Below are positions 24,371-36,500 of a stretch of DNA of 64,000 nt, one piece after another (within the stretch, counting starts at the first letter, position 1; every line of letters begins with the position of its first letter). The position numbers and the translations under genes were made by a program. The notes beneath the pieces are model-generated. The model did no database searches. It was given only the letters and a program-made list of their open reading frames with translations, and was not told where the DNA came from. Source of the stretch: Schistosoma haematobium (taxonomy: Eukaryota; Platyhelminthes; Trematoda; Strigeidida; Schistosomatidae); contig NC_067197.1 of the NCBI RefSeq assembly GCF_000699445.3, positions 22,551,809-22,615,808 on the forward strand. The letters run 5' to 3'.

Positions 24371-26018
24371 TAAAACTGAGCTTACCTTGACGGTTTTAAG
24401 TGATTTGTTATGACAATGATTAATTTTCATAAAATTTAATAGGAAATCTAATTAGCATAAAGCTAGTGTTTGTTAGTGAAAATAAATACCAGAAAAAAGT
24501 TACATTTTGCCGTCATAAATGTTTAAACTTAGAAATATTTTCTTTTCATTATGTGCATTAAGAAAAAAATACACAGTTCAGTGATAGAGAAAATTACTGA
24601 TTTGAATGTTCCTTTGAATATTTTGTTTGGACAAATTGAACATAAAATAAATAAGAGTAAACTAAAGTTGTATATGAAATTATGGTTGACAGCTATGTAA
24701 TGTCTAAAAATCCGTAGAATAGGAATTAATGAGGATACTTAAAATGAACAATAGAAAAACAAATTTTTGGTAATAAACTGACTGATCATTATATTGTAAC
24801 AATAAATAAACGTGCAAGTATGCAGAACTTTACAGAATGCAAAACTCTTAAGGAAAAAAGGCAGCTCTAAATAACACTTATTATTAAGGCTGTCGATAAA
24901 TGAAACTGACCGCCCTATTTTTGGATAACTGTTTAAATTGTTCATTATTGATATTTACTAATCAGCCGAGCTTTCTAAACAATTATTCAACTTAACTACT
25001 GACTATTACTAACATCGTCATATCTAAATATTTGGCAAGGGATAATATTAATAGTACTTGTTTTCAAAATTACTACTCTTGTATGATTACCAGACTCATC
25101 CGTTGATATATATAGTTTAAAAATTCCTTTCATATTGAAAATACAAATATATAGATGAATAACGCTCTTTGTATAAGTTCTCATCGAATTCCAAAGTTAT
25201 AAGTTCAACTCAATGCTTCACATGGATAATCAATTTTAAAGCGAATGTATCACTGAAAACTGTATTGTATGAAATTAAGACTATTAATGAAATGATTTAA
25301 TGGTGAGTTACATTTAGCTTTATTGTATTAGTTGGTTGGAAAAATTCAGTAGAAAACACAGAAATATTACCTAACGCTAGCTTTACGGCAATAAATAATC
25401 GAAAATACTTCAGAAAAGCACTATATTTTGGTATTTAATACTAGAAAGCGACTATATTTTGAAATACAGACTAAATTTGTATGTTGTATCAATATTCGTT
25501 TAATGATAATACTTTTTACAGTGACAACGTATAATAAAGTTTCTAATCTAAGAAGTAGAGTAAATTACAATAGAACTGCAGATATTCATCATAAATGACT
25601 GACAAGTCTACACCAATAACTTCTTTTTGAATAACTTTCAATAGATAACTCTCAAGTACATCCATTTTATACATGAATATATTTATCATATACTGTTTGA
25701 TATTCTATTCTTATAATTCGAAACATTTATCTCTAAAAGATCACACGACACATTTTCTGTTTGTCTGAATAGAAAAAAAAGCTCCAACAAGAAACCAGAT
25801 GTTTACTAGAAATAATTAAAATAATATAAATCATCCATTAGAAACAAGTTGTATTTTTTTACAGGTAAAATCAATATTTACCAGACGAAAGCGGAAAAAA
25901 CAACAACAAACAAATAAAGCAACAAAGAGCATTTGTAATTAGGAATTAATGATATATTTAGTTACCAATGATAATAGCAACAAGAATAGAAAAAATCAGT
26001 ATAGAATATCTCAAACTG
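24371..26018. other. AT-rich DNA, nothing recognised
   Basis: Short frames on the minus strand (24739-25184) show no domain and no splice context. Confidence 0.55.
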
Positions 26019-26232
26019 ATAAACATAATTCTAGCTTTGAGGATTTTGATCACTACCCTGAAGAAGTCCAGAAAAGTTAACTGGACGAAACATTGGAATT
26101 ATTTAAATTTCAATCGCTGATATTATTTCAAATATAATTTTCACATATAATGACTTCTTTATACTTGGCGCCCAATTTCTGTCAGACTATTCATTCTAAT
26201 CTTGACGAATATTTGTATAAACATAATTCTAG
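26019..26232 (+). mobile_element. 182-bp insertion with 16-bp TSD and hammerhead-like motif
   Basis: ATAAACATAATTCTAG occurs at 26019-26034 and 26217-26232. The insertion between them carries CCCTGAAGAAGTCCAG, a 6-bp GUCCAG/CUGGAC hairpin and GACGAAAC at 26058-26091. The orientation is assigned from this motif only; the element family is not identified. Confidence 0.65.
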
Positions 26233-26954
26233 TTGACAAGCAATAGAAATTAATAATAATAAGCTATAGAATAGAAAACAATTACCTCTTTTTATTAATA
26301 GAATCAAAAGACTTTTATATTCTTATATTAAAGTCATGATTAATTTCTATATTCATGTTAACAGTTACACTATTACGTAACATATATATCATTTTTTAAA
26401 ATTAACATCAATAATATGGAGATAAATTGCCTACAGGTGGTTAATCCAATTCATCTATTAATCAATTGATGTTATTGATTTAATACTTAAGAAATTAAAA
26501 TCTTTCATGTTCTCTTCTTTTTGTTTCCCTAATTTTTAATGGTGATAAAACTAAGCAGTGAATGATGTAAATCAAAGTTTATATTGATGTCATTTATGTT
26601 TAGCTTGTTTTATTTTCATTTATTAACTTGTCAACTATTTGTTATAAGATGAAACAATCATCTATGTGCTGACGAGGAAAGAATTGAAGGTTTATCAATT
26701 AGGTTATTTTATGTCATTTGAAAGCTGTTTGTTTATTATGTAATGATTGGCTCTATTAGGAATCATTAGTTCGTACGCTTGAATTATTTTGTTATAGTAT
26801 CAAAGTAAATTAATCACTGTATAATTGATAAAATGTAGGGCGAAACTATAATTTGTGGAGAACGTTTGAACGAATTTTAAGTGATCTTGAGAAATATTAG
26901 CCGATCAGAAAACAGTTAGTAAAAAGTAAAAATATATTATACAAAACTAAAGGA

Positions 26955-27500
26955 TTAATGCGGATACACTTCTCTTACATGGTTCGTAAACCTGTCCAGG
27001 TTTGAAAGAGGTTCGAAGGTTCTGAAATCGTATTGCATACGATAAAGGAACTCATCCATATGGTTCCATAATAGTCCGCCTCTGGAGCCATGATAAGGTC
27101 ATAAAATCTTCTTCAGCCTTGACCACATAGCTTCACTATTGTTATTGTGCATTCCGTTTGTAGTGCTTGTGAACAACGATATGATGGACATGCAAATGTC
27201 CCAGCCAGTGTTACTGGTGCTTTTATTATCCGATTCGCAACAATTATCATGATTTGCTTTAGTCGCAATCGGGATCGAACGAACAAAGTTCCTGTTATAG
27301 CAGATTTCTTCCTCTAATATAAATAACATCAAAAGACAATCTCATCACGGTAGTCTGCACACAGTACAGCAATCGTTTGATTACCTCAGTCATTTGATTG
27401 CCGCAGTCACAAACACAGGAACTTCTAAGTAATCCCACCTGTTGTAGCATCTCAGTTATCACGTCTTCTCTAAACTCCGCTATAAACCGATCGTACATGA
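26955..27500 (-). pseudogene. Merlin-type (IS1016-like) transposase remnant, internally deleted
   Basis: Merlin transposases are DDE enzymes for cut-and-paste DNA elements, known in schistosomes. Minus-strand pieces in order: ITEMLQQVGLLRSSCVCDCG (N-terminal zinc-ribbon-like part, about 27460-27400); NFVRSIPIATKANHDN and TSNTGWDICMS (HTH-like region, about 27290-27190); GMHNNNSEAMWSRLKKIL (the conserved end of the DDE domain, about 27155-27100); and MDEFLYRMQYDFRTF to YPH stop at 26955 (C-terminus). Frameshifts separate the pieces and most of the catalytic core is missing. No terminal inverted repeats were located. Confidence 0.65.
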
Positions 27501-27619
27501 GTATTAGTTACTGAAATTGGCGTCATGACCTTGAAAGCCCTGATTGACTCGCCCATAAATTATAGTCTTACAAAATGTAGTTATCCACCTCAGAAAATGG
27601 ATAAAGGGTTGTATGACAT

Positions 27620-27850
27620 GATGAATCAATTGAAGTTAGACATTAACACCACTGAATGCCATCTCAGCTGTCTGGAGGTTAAGCGTTTGCGCACGAAACC
27701 GAAATACCTGTGTTCGAGTCCCACGTGCAAGTCCGGAGATGCGCACTTCTGAGGAGTCCCGTACCAGGACGAAACGGCCATCCAGAGGTTCCAGGTTTTC
27801 AATAGTGATCTAGCTTAGATTGACTAATAAAGTCAACTACTGACATCACT
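27620..27850 (+). mobile_element. Family B tRNA/hammerhead unit
   Basis: The tRNA-like head is diverged in the A box. B box TGTTCGAGTCCCA is at about 27712. Hammerhead (about 27741-27788): CUGAGGA 27749-27755, stem II GUCC/GGAC, GAAAC 27771-27775, triplet AUC. Core bases are complete, but stem I and stem III each contain a mismatch. Confidence 0.75.
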
Positions 27851-28999
27851 ATAATCTCTTCAAATCCTCATTCTGTCAGACAACATTTGTTCATTACAAA
27901 TCTTAATCAATCAAACACTTCCAGTTAAACAATACTGTTCATATAAAAATGTTTCAAAACACCGAAATCAATAGTTTTTGGCAACTACTAAACTACTGTT
28001 TTGCTTAAATTGGTATTCTTTGTGATTATTTATGAACTTTTAAAAGATAGGACTTATAGTCTTTAAAGCTTATTACTCTGTTAAAAAATGCTGGTCAAAT
28101 TATACAAGTAGTTTATTGAGTAGTTCAATGAAAATGTTGAACAAAACTATTTGGTTATTTATTTTTGTGTATTTTCTAAATTCTTATGTGTAAAATATAT
28201 AGCGTGTAGTGTAAGTAATGTGTGGGGTAGGATGAAGTATAATATACATTTTGAACAATAATCTATAAAATGAGTTACCTTACAGTTAATTTAAAACCTG
28301 TTAACTTTTGTATTTATGTAGCGTATGGATTAAAAGTCCTTCCTTGTTTATCATATATTTATTTCAGAGTTTATTTATTCACTGAATCATTTTAATGTAT
28401 GATTAGTTGGGATTGAAACATCTTTAAAAGTCTTCAGATTGGTTTCTACAATACGGTTTTGAGTCTAAAACCTCATGAATAAACAAGTTTTATTCATATA
28501 CATAAAGAATGCAGTGCACCATCAATCAAACAAACTAATTAAAGTTGCAGTCAATTTATAATGTAAAAAAATCATTAGAGAGATTTCTCTCAACTGATTC
28601 AGCGTTAATTAAGTGACTTGTCAAATATCATTTGTACAATCAAATAGGCTTGTATATGAAAAAAATTAAAGGCAGAATTTTATTCAACAAATGATGCTCT
28701 ATCATTGTATTAACAAATGAATTATTTTCATTGGAATTTAATTGATTCTACACTCACTACGACGTAAAAGAAGGAGGAGTAGATCCATTGCACCTTACAT
28801 GAAACAAACCAACATACAGTTTGACTGATAATGATTTAGATGATCCCATTGTTGATATTTATGACTGAAATTTGATCAATATAAGTTGGTATATATGCAT
28901 CAACTACAAGATAATCCGAATAATTACAAATAAAATTAAAATTCTTATCTATTGTACAGGTGAGTGGATAGTCGAACTCAGTAACTAAGAAAATAAAGC
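27851..28999. other. AT-rich DNA, nothing recognised
   Basis: No coding or repeat signal seen. Confidence 0.55.
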
Positions 29000-29140
29000 G
29001 TTGGATTTTAAGGCAAAAGTTAGTGCGATTGAATCTCTAAATATATATCAACTCTGGGATGCAGGCACATCCAGATAACTAGTCCCAAATGAGATGAAAT
29101 GCACGTGTTGAATTCCACTGTTAGCTAAATCTAATCTGTT
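29000..29140 (+). mobile_element. Family A remnant
   Basis: CAACTCTGGGATGCAGGCAC, then AGTCCCAAATGAGATGAAAT and GAATTCCACTGTTAGC match the Sm-alpha-like B-box-to-hammerhead segment. Core bases are mutated. Confidence 0.6.
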
Positions 29141-29397
29141 CTACATAAACAAAATTCTAGATAATCTGGTAATAAAAGATTGTGAAAGCAAACATTTGAA
29201 AAAATCACTATTCGTATATTTGATTTAAATAACATTATTAGGAGTAAGAAAGATATTATTAATAGTTCAATAATGATAATCGCACATTATAAGCTTCTGA
29301 ATGAATTTGTAAACGTTAATCATTAAATGCCAATTCAATATCTTAAGCAGATTGGGTTTGTTGAGAAATTTCATACACATAGTTCCCTTTATCATTT

Positions 29398-30250
29398 TGA
29401 AAAGAGCAAGAACAAAAATTCTAGCAGAATAGCATGAATTCATTTTATTTCATAGGTTCTCGTTAGCTGCTTACAACCTGTGATATTTAAAAATCATAAT
29501 TACATAATGGGTTTAAATTGCTTATCGACAAGCACCCCTTTCATGTTACTGCCAACTGTATTTATAAATCTACGTGTACCTGCCAAAGCATCTACATCAG
29601 CCAAACTGAAAGGAGAGCATATCTTTGATTTTTTGGACATGTTCCAAAAAGTCTTAGAACAAGGGAAAGAAAGACTCCGAACAGCGCAATCACCAAACAT
29701 CTCCTTGATACAAAACATCAGGTAGATACCTTACAATCCTTTAGGGTGATTAGTAAGCAGCCAAACCCCAGTCTTCTCAAGTTTGATGAAGCCATTGCCA
29801 TCAGGCGTCAAAAACCTGACCTATGTATTCAAAAGGAGACGGTTGTTAATCTTTCTTTGCCTTGGTGACAAATATTCTTTCGCTGCACCTTGAAAAATTT
29901 TTAATTTTTCTTTTTTTCTTTTGTATTTATTACATCATTGATTTTATTTTACTTCTTCAACTATCTTTCAAATTAATAATCTTTCAACTGAACTCTACTC
30001 ATTATATTCCTGCCAATATTTATTCATTATGTAATCGATTGTTTCTAACACACTTTTGAACTGTTGTCACAATTAATGTTGTAGAATATTCCTTCACATT
30101 AGGTGTATATTTACAAGATTCAGTAAGCAATTTAAACCCATTATGTAATTATGATTTTTAAATATCACAGGTTGTAAGCAGCTAACGAGAACCTATGAAA
30201 TAAAATGAATTCATGCTATTCTGCTAGAATTTTTGTTCTTGCTCTTTTCA
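29398..30250 (+). mobile_element. Penelope-like element fragment between perfect 127-bp inverted repeats
   Basis: Left arm 29398-29524 and right arm 30124-30250 are exact reverse complements. Between them lies the 3' coding end of a Penelope-like retroelement (GIY-YIG part). Each arm contains a hammerhead-like segment (in the right arm, GCAG CUAACGA...GAAA...CUGC at about 30178-30224). Penelope-like elements are known to carry terminal repeats, sometimes inverted, with hammerhead motifs. Confidence 0.78.
29540..29868 (+). pseudogene. GIY-YIG endonuclease C-terminus of a Penelope-like element
   Basis: Penelope-like reverse transcriptases end in a GIY-YIG nuclease that nicks the target DNA. 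In the frame ending at TGA 29866-29868, SAITKHLLDTKHQVD, FRVISKQPN, DEAIAIRRQKPDLCI and VNLSLPW are the characteristic C-terminal segments. The upstream CTCQSIYISQTERR, a GIY-YIG-like region, is in another frame, so there is at least one frameshift. No reverse transcriptase core is present. The RT and most of the nuclease are deleted or truncated. Confidence 0.75.
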
Positions 30251-30869
30251 GACTGAGTTTGGTTGGTTATTTAAATTTTCTAAATATACTCTTGTATAGA
30301 GTCAGCTATGTATACTGCTGAGACATTTCCTCACGAAAAGAAAGTAATGTTGATCATATGAATTTTCTATTCTATATCAGTCTATAATGAAAATTAATTT
30401 TAACTTTTAATGAAGTATGTTACACAATTAACAAAGAGATTAATGATTTGGAACTTATTCATTGGAACTGAATATAATATTTTATAATGAAATTAGAAAT
30501 ACACGCAAAACTGAAACACGTACAGCATCTCACAATGTAAAAGAAAAGAAGTCGAATTCATTGTTTAATTATAAGACATTTTTGTCTTTTAAACTGTCTA
30601 TCAATTATTGTTTAAATAACCGAGTTATAGTTAGATAAGTTTAACTGAATTGATTTATCGAATTTTGATTGGGAAAAACGTTCAGAAATCTGGACAGATC
30701 GATATATTTACGAAATGTTAATACCTTGTCAATAAAATCAGCTGGTAAACATTTTAGTGATAACAAGTTTAACATTCAAATGTATTAGTTAAAGTCTACG
30801 AATATGCATTAAACGATTAGGAGTATTTTAATTATGAATTTTGATTTGAGTTTGTTAACAATTAATTAA

Positions 30870-31385
30870 ATTGTATTTCACTGATTGAAATCATGAGTCA
30901 ATTGAAGCTAGACCACTATGGACTCATGATTTCAATCAGTGAAATTTCTAAAATCCCCACAAAACCCCTTCTGATAATAATCACTTGCTCACTAGTGACG
31001 GACTTCAAGAGATACTCTTGGAGTTCTGTTGAGAAGCCGTTACCACTGGAGTTGAACCAGGTCTGTTGTGAGATATCAGCTCACTGAAGACAATGGTGTA
31101 CGGTGGCGCAACTTCGTGGATTGGTTGAAGTTAGACATTAACACTGTTGGATGCCGGCTCAGTGGTCTAGTTGGTTAAGCGTCTGACGCGAGACTGATAG
31201 GTTCTGGGTTCGAATCTCGCGGCGTGCGGGATGGTGGACGCGCATTGATGAGGGGCCCCATACTAGGACTAAACGGCCGTTTAGTGTTTCCAGATTTTCC
31301 ATGGTGGTCTAGCTTCAATTTACTCATGATTTCAATCAGTGAAATTTCTAGAATCTCCACAAAACCCATTCTGATAAATTGTATT
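30870..31385. mobile_element. Family B head-to-head element
   Basis: The minus-strand 3' end of one unit (30876-30920) abuts a plus-strand unit: shared leader from about 30970, tRNA-like head at 31147-31220 (B box GGGTTCGAATCTC), degraded hammerhead at about 31240-31290 (UUGAUGA and CUAAAC), 3' end to 31385. The two ends are inverted copies. Positions 30876-30899 and 30921-30944 are a perfect 24-bp palindrome. Confidence 0.8.
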
Positions 31386-32139
31386 TATTTAATAGTAAAA
31401 CATTATTAATATACATAGTAACAGTTTGTCCATTTAGAAAATGTTCTGTCCACGGTGCAATTAACTAATGTTTAAGAGTAATATTTAAGTAATTAGTAAT
31501 AAGTTATATTCGAGTGATGAGAAAAGTACAAAACTAAGATATTATTATTGCATTAAAGGTTTCTTATAAACAAAATCAGTGAACTATGATCGAATTAATA
31601 ATTTTCTGAAAGAAGGTTTAGGTTATTCTATTTTTCATATTACTACAAATAATATTATGATTATTGGTTTAAAACTCCCCCCGAATACATGATCAATCTA
31701 CTTAGCGCTCACCGTACCTTATTATTTCTTATTAATTTTATACAATTATATACAATATAGTCTTCCACCAAACATTTGATCGAGTTTGTAATTGAACTAT
31801 AATTTCTCTCATTCTATCTGATCCATATTTATTCTGATCATTAATCTAATAATTCCATTTAACTTATAGGCTGATTCAAGTTAACATTATATATTAGTCA
31901 ATACAACATTGTTCTGGCTATATATAAATTCATAAAGGGAACTAATTGCATGTAATTTTATTTTATTCAGCAATCCTGTATTCGTTTATAGTGAATTTAA
32001 ACGATGTATTTTATCTTAAACTTGGTTACTTTTTGAGATTATATATTCAAATATATAATTGTATAACCTGAAGAGAATTAATTGAAAAGAATACTCTTCG
32101 TTGATATATTAGTGTTTTATTATGATAGAGATTTTTAAA

Positions 32140-32690
32140 TAAGTACAAATAATTATAAGGGCCGTACTCTTAAAGTTGAAAAACATATGGAACTCAAAAC
32201 AGTCGTCAGTCAACACCAACGTCAGAATCTTCAATACGAACGTCAAGACAGTTCTACTGTATGTAGCTGAAACTTGGATGGCTACTATAACCATTATCAA
32301 AAAGGCACAAGTATTTATAAACAATTTTCCACGCAAGATACTAAATGTCCGTTGACCGGATACTATCAGCAATAGCCTACTATGGGAGAGGAAAAACTAA
32401 TTTCCTGGTGAGGAGGAAATTAGGAAAAAACGTTGGAAGTAGACAGGATGTACATTACGGAAATCTGCAAACTACATCCTAAGGCAATCGCAAATTCCGA
32501 ATCCTAAAGGGAGACGGAATAAAGGAAGGCCGAGAAACACACTACGTTGAGAACTGGAAACAAATATGAAAAGGATGAATTACAACTGGAAAAAAACTGA
32601 AAAGGATTGCCCAGAACAGGGTTGCACGGAGCAAGCTGGTGGGCTACTTGTTCTTATCCACCAGGAGTAACTGGCGTAAGTAAGTAATTA
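32140..32690 (+). mobile_element. SR2-like 3' fragment, diverged subfamily
   Basis: In sense it reads [31 protein letters not shown] and RNKGRPRNTL with several stops, then the conserved 3' end GGCGTAAGTAAGTAA at about 32673-32687. It covers only the C-terminal part of the RT protein and the 3' tail. Shared variants suggest it is closer to the 47.5-kb fragment than to the 18-kb element. Confidence 0.85.
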
Positions 32691-33299
32691 CAAGTAATTA
32701 TAGCACTAAACGAGGCTTGAAATTTCTTGACTAATCACTGAAATAAATTGTTTAATCATATCGAAATATTTTATATTATATAAGGTCAAAATCGAGTCTC
32801 ATTAAGTTTTAAATACTTAATTCAGTTATTTTTTTACTTTTTAAACGAATAAGCTGAAATATGATTATAATTTAGTTATGTCTTTGTAAATTAGAATAAA
32901 TGAACTCAGGTTGTGTTCAGTTCATTTGAAAAAGTTTAACTGTTTTTCGGGTTTAGTTGTGATTAATTGAAATCTTATATGTTAAATGTGATTTTTCGTT
33001 TTATCTATGTCTATGTTAACACATTAGTTAAGTTCTTTTCAAGTCCTTTTTAACTCCTTACATATATGGTTAATAATTTCTGAGGGTTGATTAAGTGAAA
33101 ATGAAAAATTTATGTAAATGAAAAACGTTAATGATGCTAAACTTTTCAAGATTTGTTGATAGAACCTATAAGTTTCAAATTATTTGTTGTTGTTCCGAAA
33201 AGTTATATGCAATAACAGCAATTCCTTAGTAAAATCAAGCAATTACGCTTAATGTAATAAGTAGAAACTATGTACATAAAATATGATGTTTCAAACAAA

Positions 33300-33690
33300 T
33301 ATATTTGACTTTTGATTAAGATTATGAACCGATTAGTGTTAAACCTGGAAGCACCATGACCAGTGGAGCTAATCTATGTCAGGTAGAGACAGGTATATCC
33401 TCAGTACAATGGAAGATAGTAATGCAATTTCTTGGATTGGTTGAGGTTAGATATTAACCTTATTGGATGCCGACTAATTGGTCTAGATGTTAGGCGTTCG
33501 TGCACAAGGCCGAAGGTCGTGGGTTGGAATCCTTAGAGAAGGTCATGGGTGCGGACTGCTGAGGAGTCGCACAATAGGATGAAACGGTCTTCCAGTGCTT
33601 TCACGTGTTCAATGGTGGTCTAACATTAATCGGTTCATGATTTCAATCAAAAGCTTAGTAATCTCCACAACCCCATACTGATAAATGCAT
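33300..33690. mobile_element. Family B head-to-head element, diverged
   Basis: A short minus 3' end (33310-33350) is joined to a plus unit with tRNA-like head (about 33465-33535), a hammerhead-like segment at about 33555-33600 (CUGAGGA intact, GAUGAAAC) and the shared 3' segment ending near 33690. Confidence 0.7.
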
Positions 33691-34166
33691 TTGAATGATT
33701 ACATTAAAGGGAAAATTCTCGTTTGGACATTTAAAAAATGATGAAACAAGAGAAAGATATTTCTTTTCAATTGGTTTTTAATTACGTCTCCGACATTAGT
33801 ATGTTTATATGAATATTGGTCGAAATTTAAAAGCACATTTTGAAAGGGATAATAAACTAAGTATGTAAAAGACAATAATGTATATATGATTTTTCAAAGT
33901 GATCCCATTGATTGACATTTGAACAGTTTCAGCGTTTCGCTTAAAAATGTAGTTCGAACGTATTAACGAGAGTAACCAGTTTTAATTATTTTCACCTGAT
34001 AGTAAAAATTAAGATGTACAATAATAATAATAATAAAATAGATACTAATCAAATATTCATGTTTTAAACAAAACTATTAACAAATCGAAGTACTCATCAA
34101 AATATAATCCAAACAATAAGAATGAAATTGTGTGCTAGTAAACCTCTGATAGTCACTGGTAGTGTG

Positions 34167-34442
34167 GTGTTTGATGTCTGTCGACATCAGTAGTATGTAT
34201 CATCAATCTAAAATGAAATGTCTGGCGGTAGTAGGTCAAGAAGATCTTAAAGAAAAGAACGAGAACATAGAGTAATTGGTATAGAAACGAAGGAACAGTG
34301 AAGTCTGAGACAATTGACTTACATTTTGCAAATGAAGTATTTACTATACGGTTATCAGATTTGACTAAGATATCCTATAATCTTTTTTTCAAATGCATTT
34401 TACTGTACTCGCCTGTATTCTCATTCATTGGAGTAGGACATT
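34167..34442 (+). repeat. Dispersed repeat family D, copy 3
   Basis: GTCGACATCAGTAGTATG at the left, GAAACGAAGGAACAGTGAAG and AAATGAAGTATTTACTATAC in the middle, TTCTCATTCATT at the right. Diverged from copies 1 and 2. Confidence 0.6.
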
Positions 34443-35569
34443 TTTAAGAAACTTCAAGTAATGGTACACACGATTAGTATCAATATAATTAAACTAGAGT
34501 TTGCTTCAACCTGATTGCTAGTTTAAGGAATGTTAGTTAGAGTCCGTTATTGATCCTCATTTTCTTCAAGACTACATGTACGCCATTCTGATGAATGCCA
34601 AATATTACGGAAGGTAGGTTCACGTTTTTATATCTGAAATCACCTAACATCACTCAGTTATAATGTTTGTGCTTAATTTTAAAAAAGGATTTGTATAAAT
34701 GAGATTTGTTTGTGAAGACATTTATGATAAACGACTAAGGTCATTTGGAGAAATGTTCATCTGTAAAATAACGGATAGGTTTGTGAACTCTTCATGTTAA
34801 ATATTAACGTCAGTCTTTTTAGTTACATATTACAAAGATGGAGAGGAAGTTGAGTTGTCACTAAGAAGTAGAAAATTATAATAAACTATTTTTAGATACA
34901 AATTCTACACTGAACACAGAATCAAGTAAGATAGGACTTTTTATAAAAAGTTTCATAAATAATCACCTTAAGATTGATAGTTCTCTATAAAATTATGAAT
35001 AACCAACTTTAATATACCCATAGTTTGCATTGATTAATGAGTTTTTGAGTTCTTGATGAAATTCTATATTTTAATTTGTTCATTTTTCTTATTTTATAAA
35101 ACGAAAGAAAGTCTTCTTCTCGATCAACTTGAATCAATCACGCTGAACTGTTTATTTTGAGTAAATTATTAGCTCAAATGAAGATGACTAAATTACAGTT
35201 TAAAACTCTAAACATACTTCAAGACATTGAATTATTTCTGCTAAGATTAGTTTTAATGATAAAAATTAATCCTAATATTTATTTGACTGTTTCATTGGTC
35301 GAATGAAATCTTAGCATTATGACAAGCCTTACAAATGTTAATGATGACATACTGTGATCTAATATAATTCATTCACTCAGATATAATTTTGATACAGATA
35401 AGGTCGTTATTCAATAGTGATATATCCTTATTAGTGGCAGCTAATGTTATTGTGAAATGTGAATATACACGAATGTGTATCTGAATTTAACATGTATTTA
35501 AAGATAGATGTATATTAAAAGTGCACTGTAATCTAAATATCAAATCAAACAAAATCATTTTTATGGTTA
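34443..35569. other. AT-rich DNA upstream of the first RGS exon seen
   Basis: No further exon or promoter could be assigned here or at 35951-36500. Confidence 0.5.
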
Positions 35570-35950
35570 TAAGCAAGGATGGATAGTGGCTAGCACTGGA
35601 ATACAGGATGCGTGTTATATCCTATTTGGGACTCGTCAGCTGGATGTAAATGCATCCGAGTTGATATTCACTCCGGGATTCGAACCCAGTACCGTTCGCT
35701 TCAAATGCCATCGCGTTATCCACCTAACTACTGAGTCCTTATAGCCACCTGCTTGGGTAATGGATGTACCTTCATTTAGAGTTGATTTCCACTCTGGGTG
35801 TCAGCCACTATCCATCTTTGCCTATAATACTTGTAAAATAGGACAACATCGAGGCAATACTCACAGTATTCACACATGCCAATAAGAGACTGATCGATTG
35901 CAGTCGCAAGCATCGATAGGAAGATTCAAGTAAACAATATCACGTGAATT
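35570..35950. mobile_element. Family A head-to-head SINE pair
   Basis: Minus unit at 35570-35790. B box region is antisense of GGTTCGAATCCC; core CUGACGA is intact but GAAAC is replaced by AUAAC. A plus 3' half follows at 35805-35950. Lies just upstream of the RGS exons. Confidence 0.82.
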
Positions 35951-36500
35951 CATTTTTATGGTTGTTGAAAAATTCTGAAATAAAGTTGGAGATTCAGTTA
36001 TGCTACTAGGTAATGAGCTGTAGAATATAAAGTAATCAACTTATTATCTTCTTAGTAATATGTTCCTTCAAACTGCGCACTGTTCGTTGGAGAACTTAAA
36101 CCAAATATAAGTTGTTAGTTAGCCATATGTGTTTATTGTTACAAGCAGAGTTTAAATATAGTTTATACGTTCATTCTGTTAAATTTGACAATTTTGAGCA
36201 AAAACGTAAAAATCTATCTGAACGTTTACCAATCTTTTTTTTAGTTTATCCATACAGATCTGTTTTGTATCTTGACAAAGAATATTTTATTTTATGAATA
36301 AAATATATAGTGAAGGGAAAACATTATTCGAAACGAAAAGAATGTTTTGTAATTAGATTTTAAGAAGTTTACAACTTATTCTATGTAATTGGTACCACCA
36401 AGGTGTAAAAAAACCTTTCTTTTCCTATATGTATTCAAATAGTCATTTGTGTCATCATTTTATTTACTGTTTCACTATCCTATTCACTTTTAAATTTCAG

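Noticed and set aside
31147..31220. tRNA-gene-like stretches with A and B boxes (also near 38500, 44010, 50140, 58680)
   Set aside because: They are heads of SINE units repeated through the window, lack a proper anticodon arm and acceptor stem, and are always followed by a hammerhead segment.
34167..34442. Possible coding frames in family D copies
   Set aside because: Frames differ between copies and no domain is recognisable, so the open stretches are not conserved.
36112..36297. Possible extra RGS exon (acceptor-like TTACAAGCAG at about 36146, donor-like GTAAAA)
   Set aside because: The phase it would leave does not fit the reading frame of the exon at 36501.
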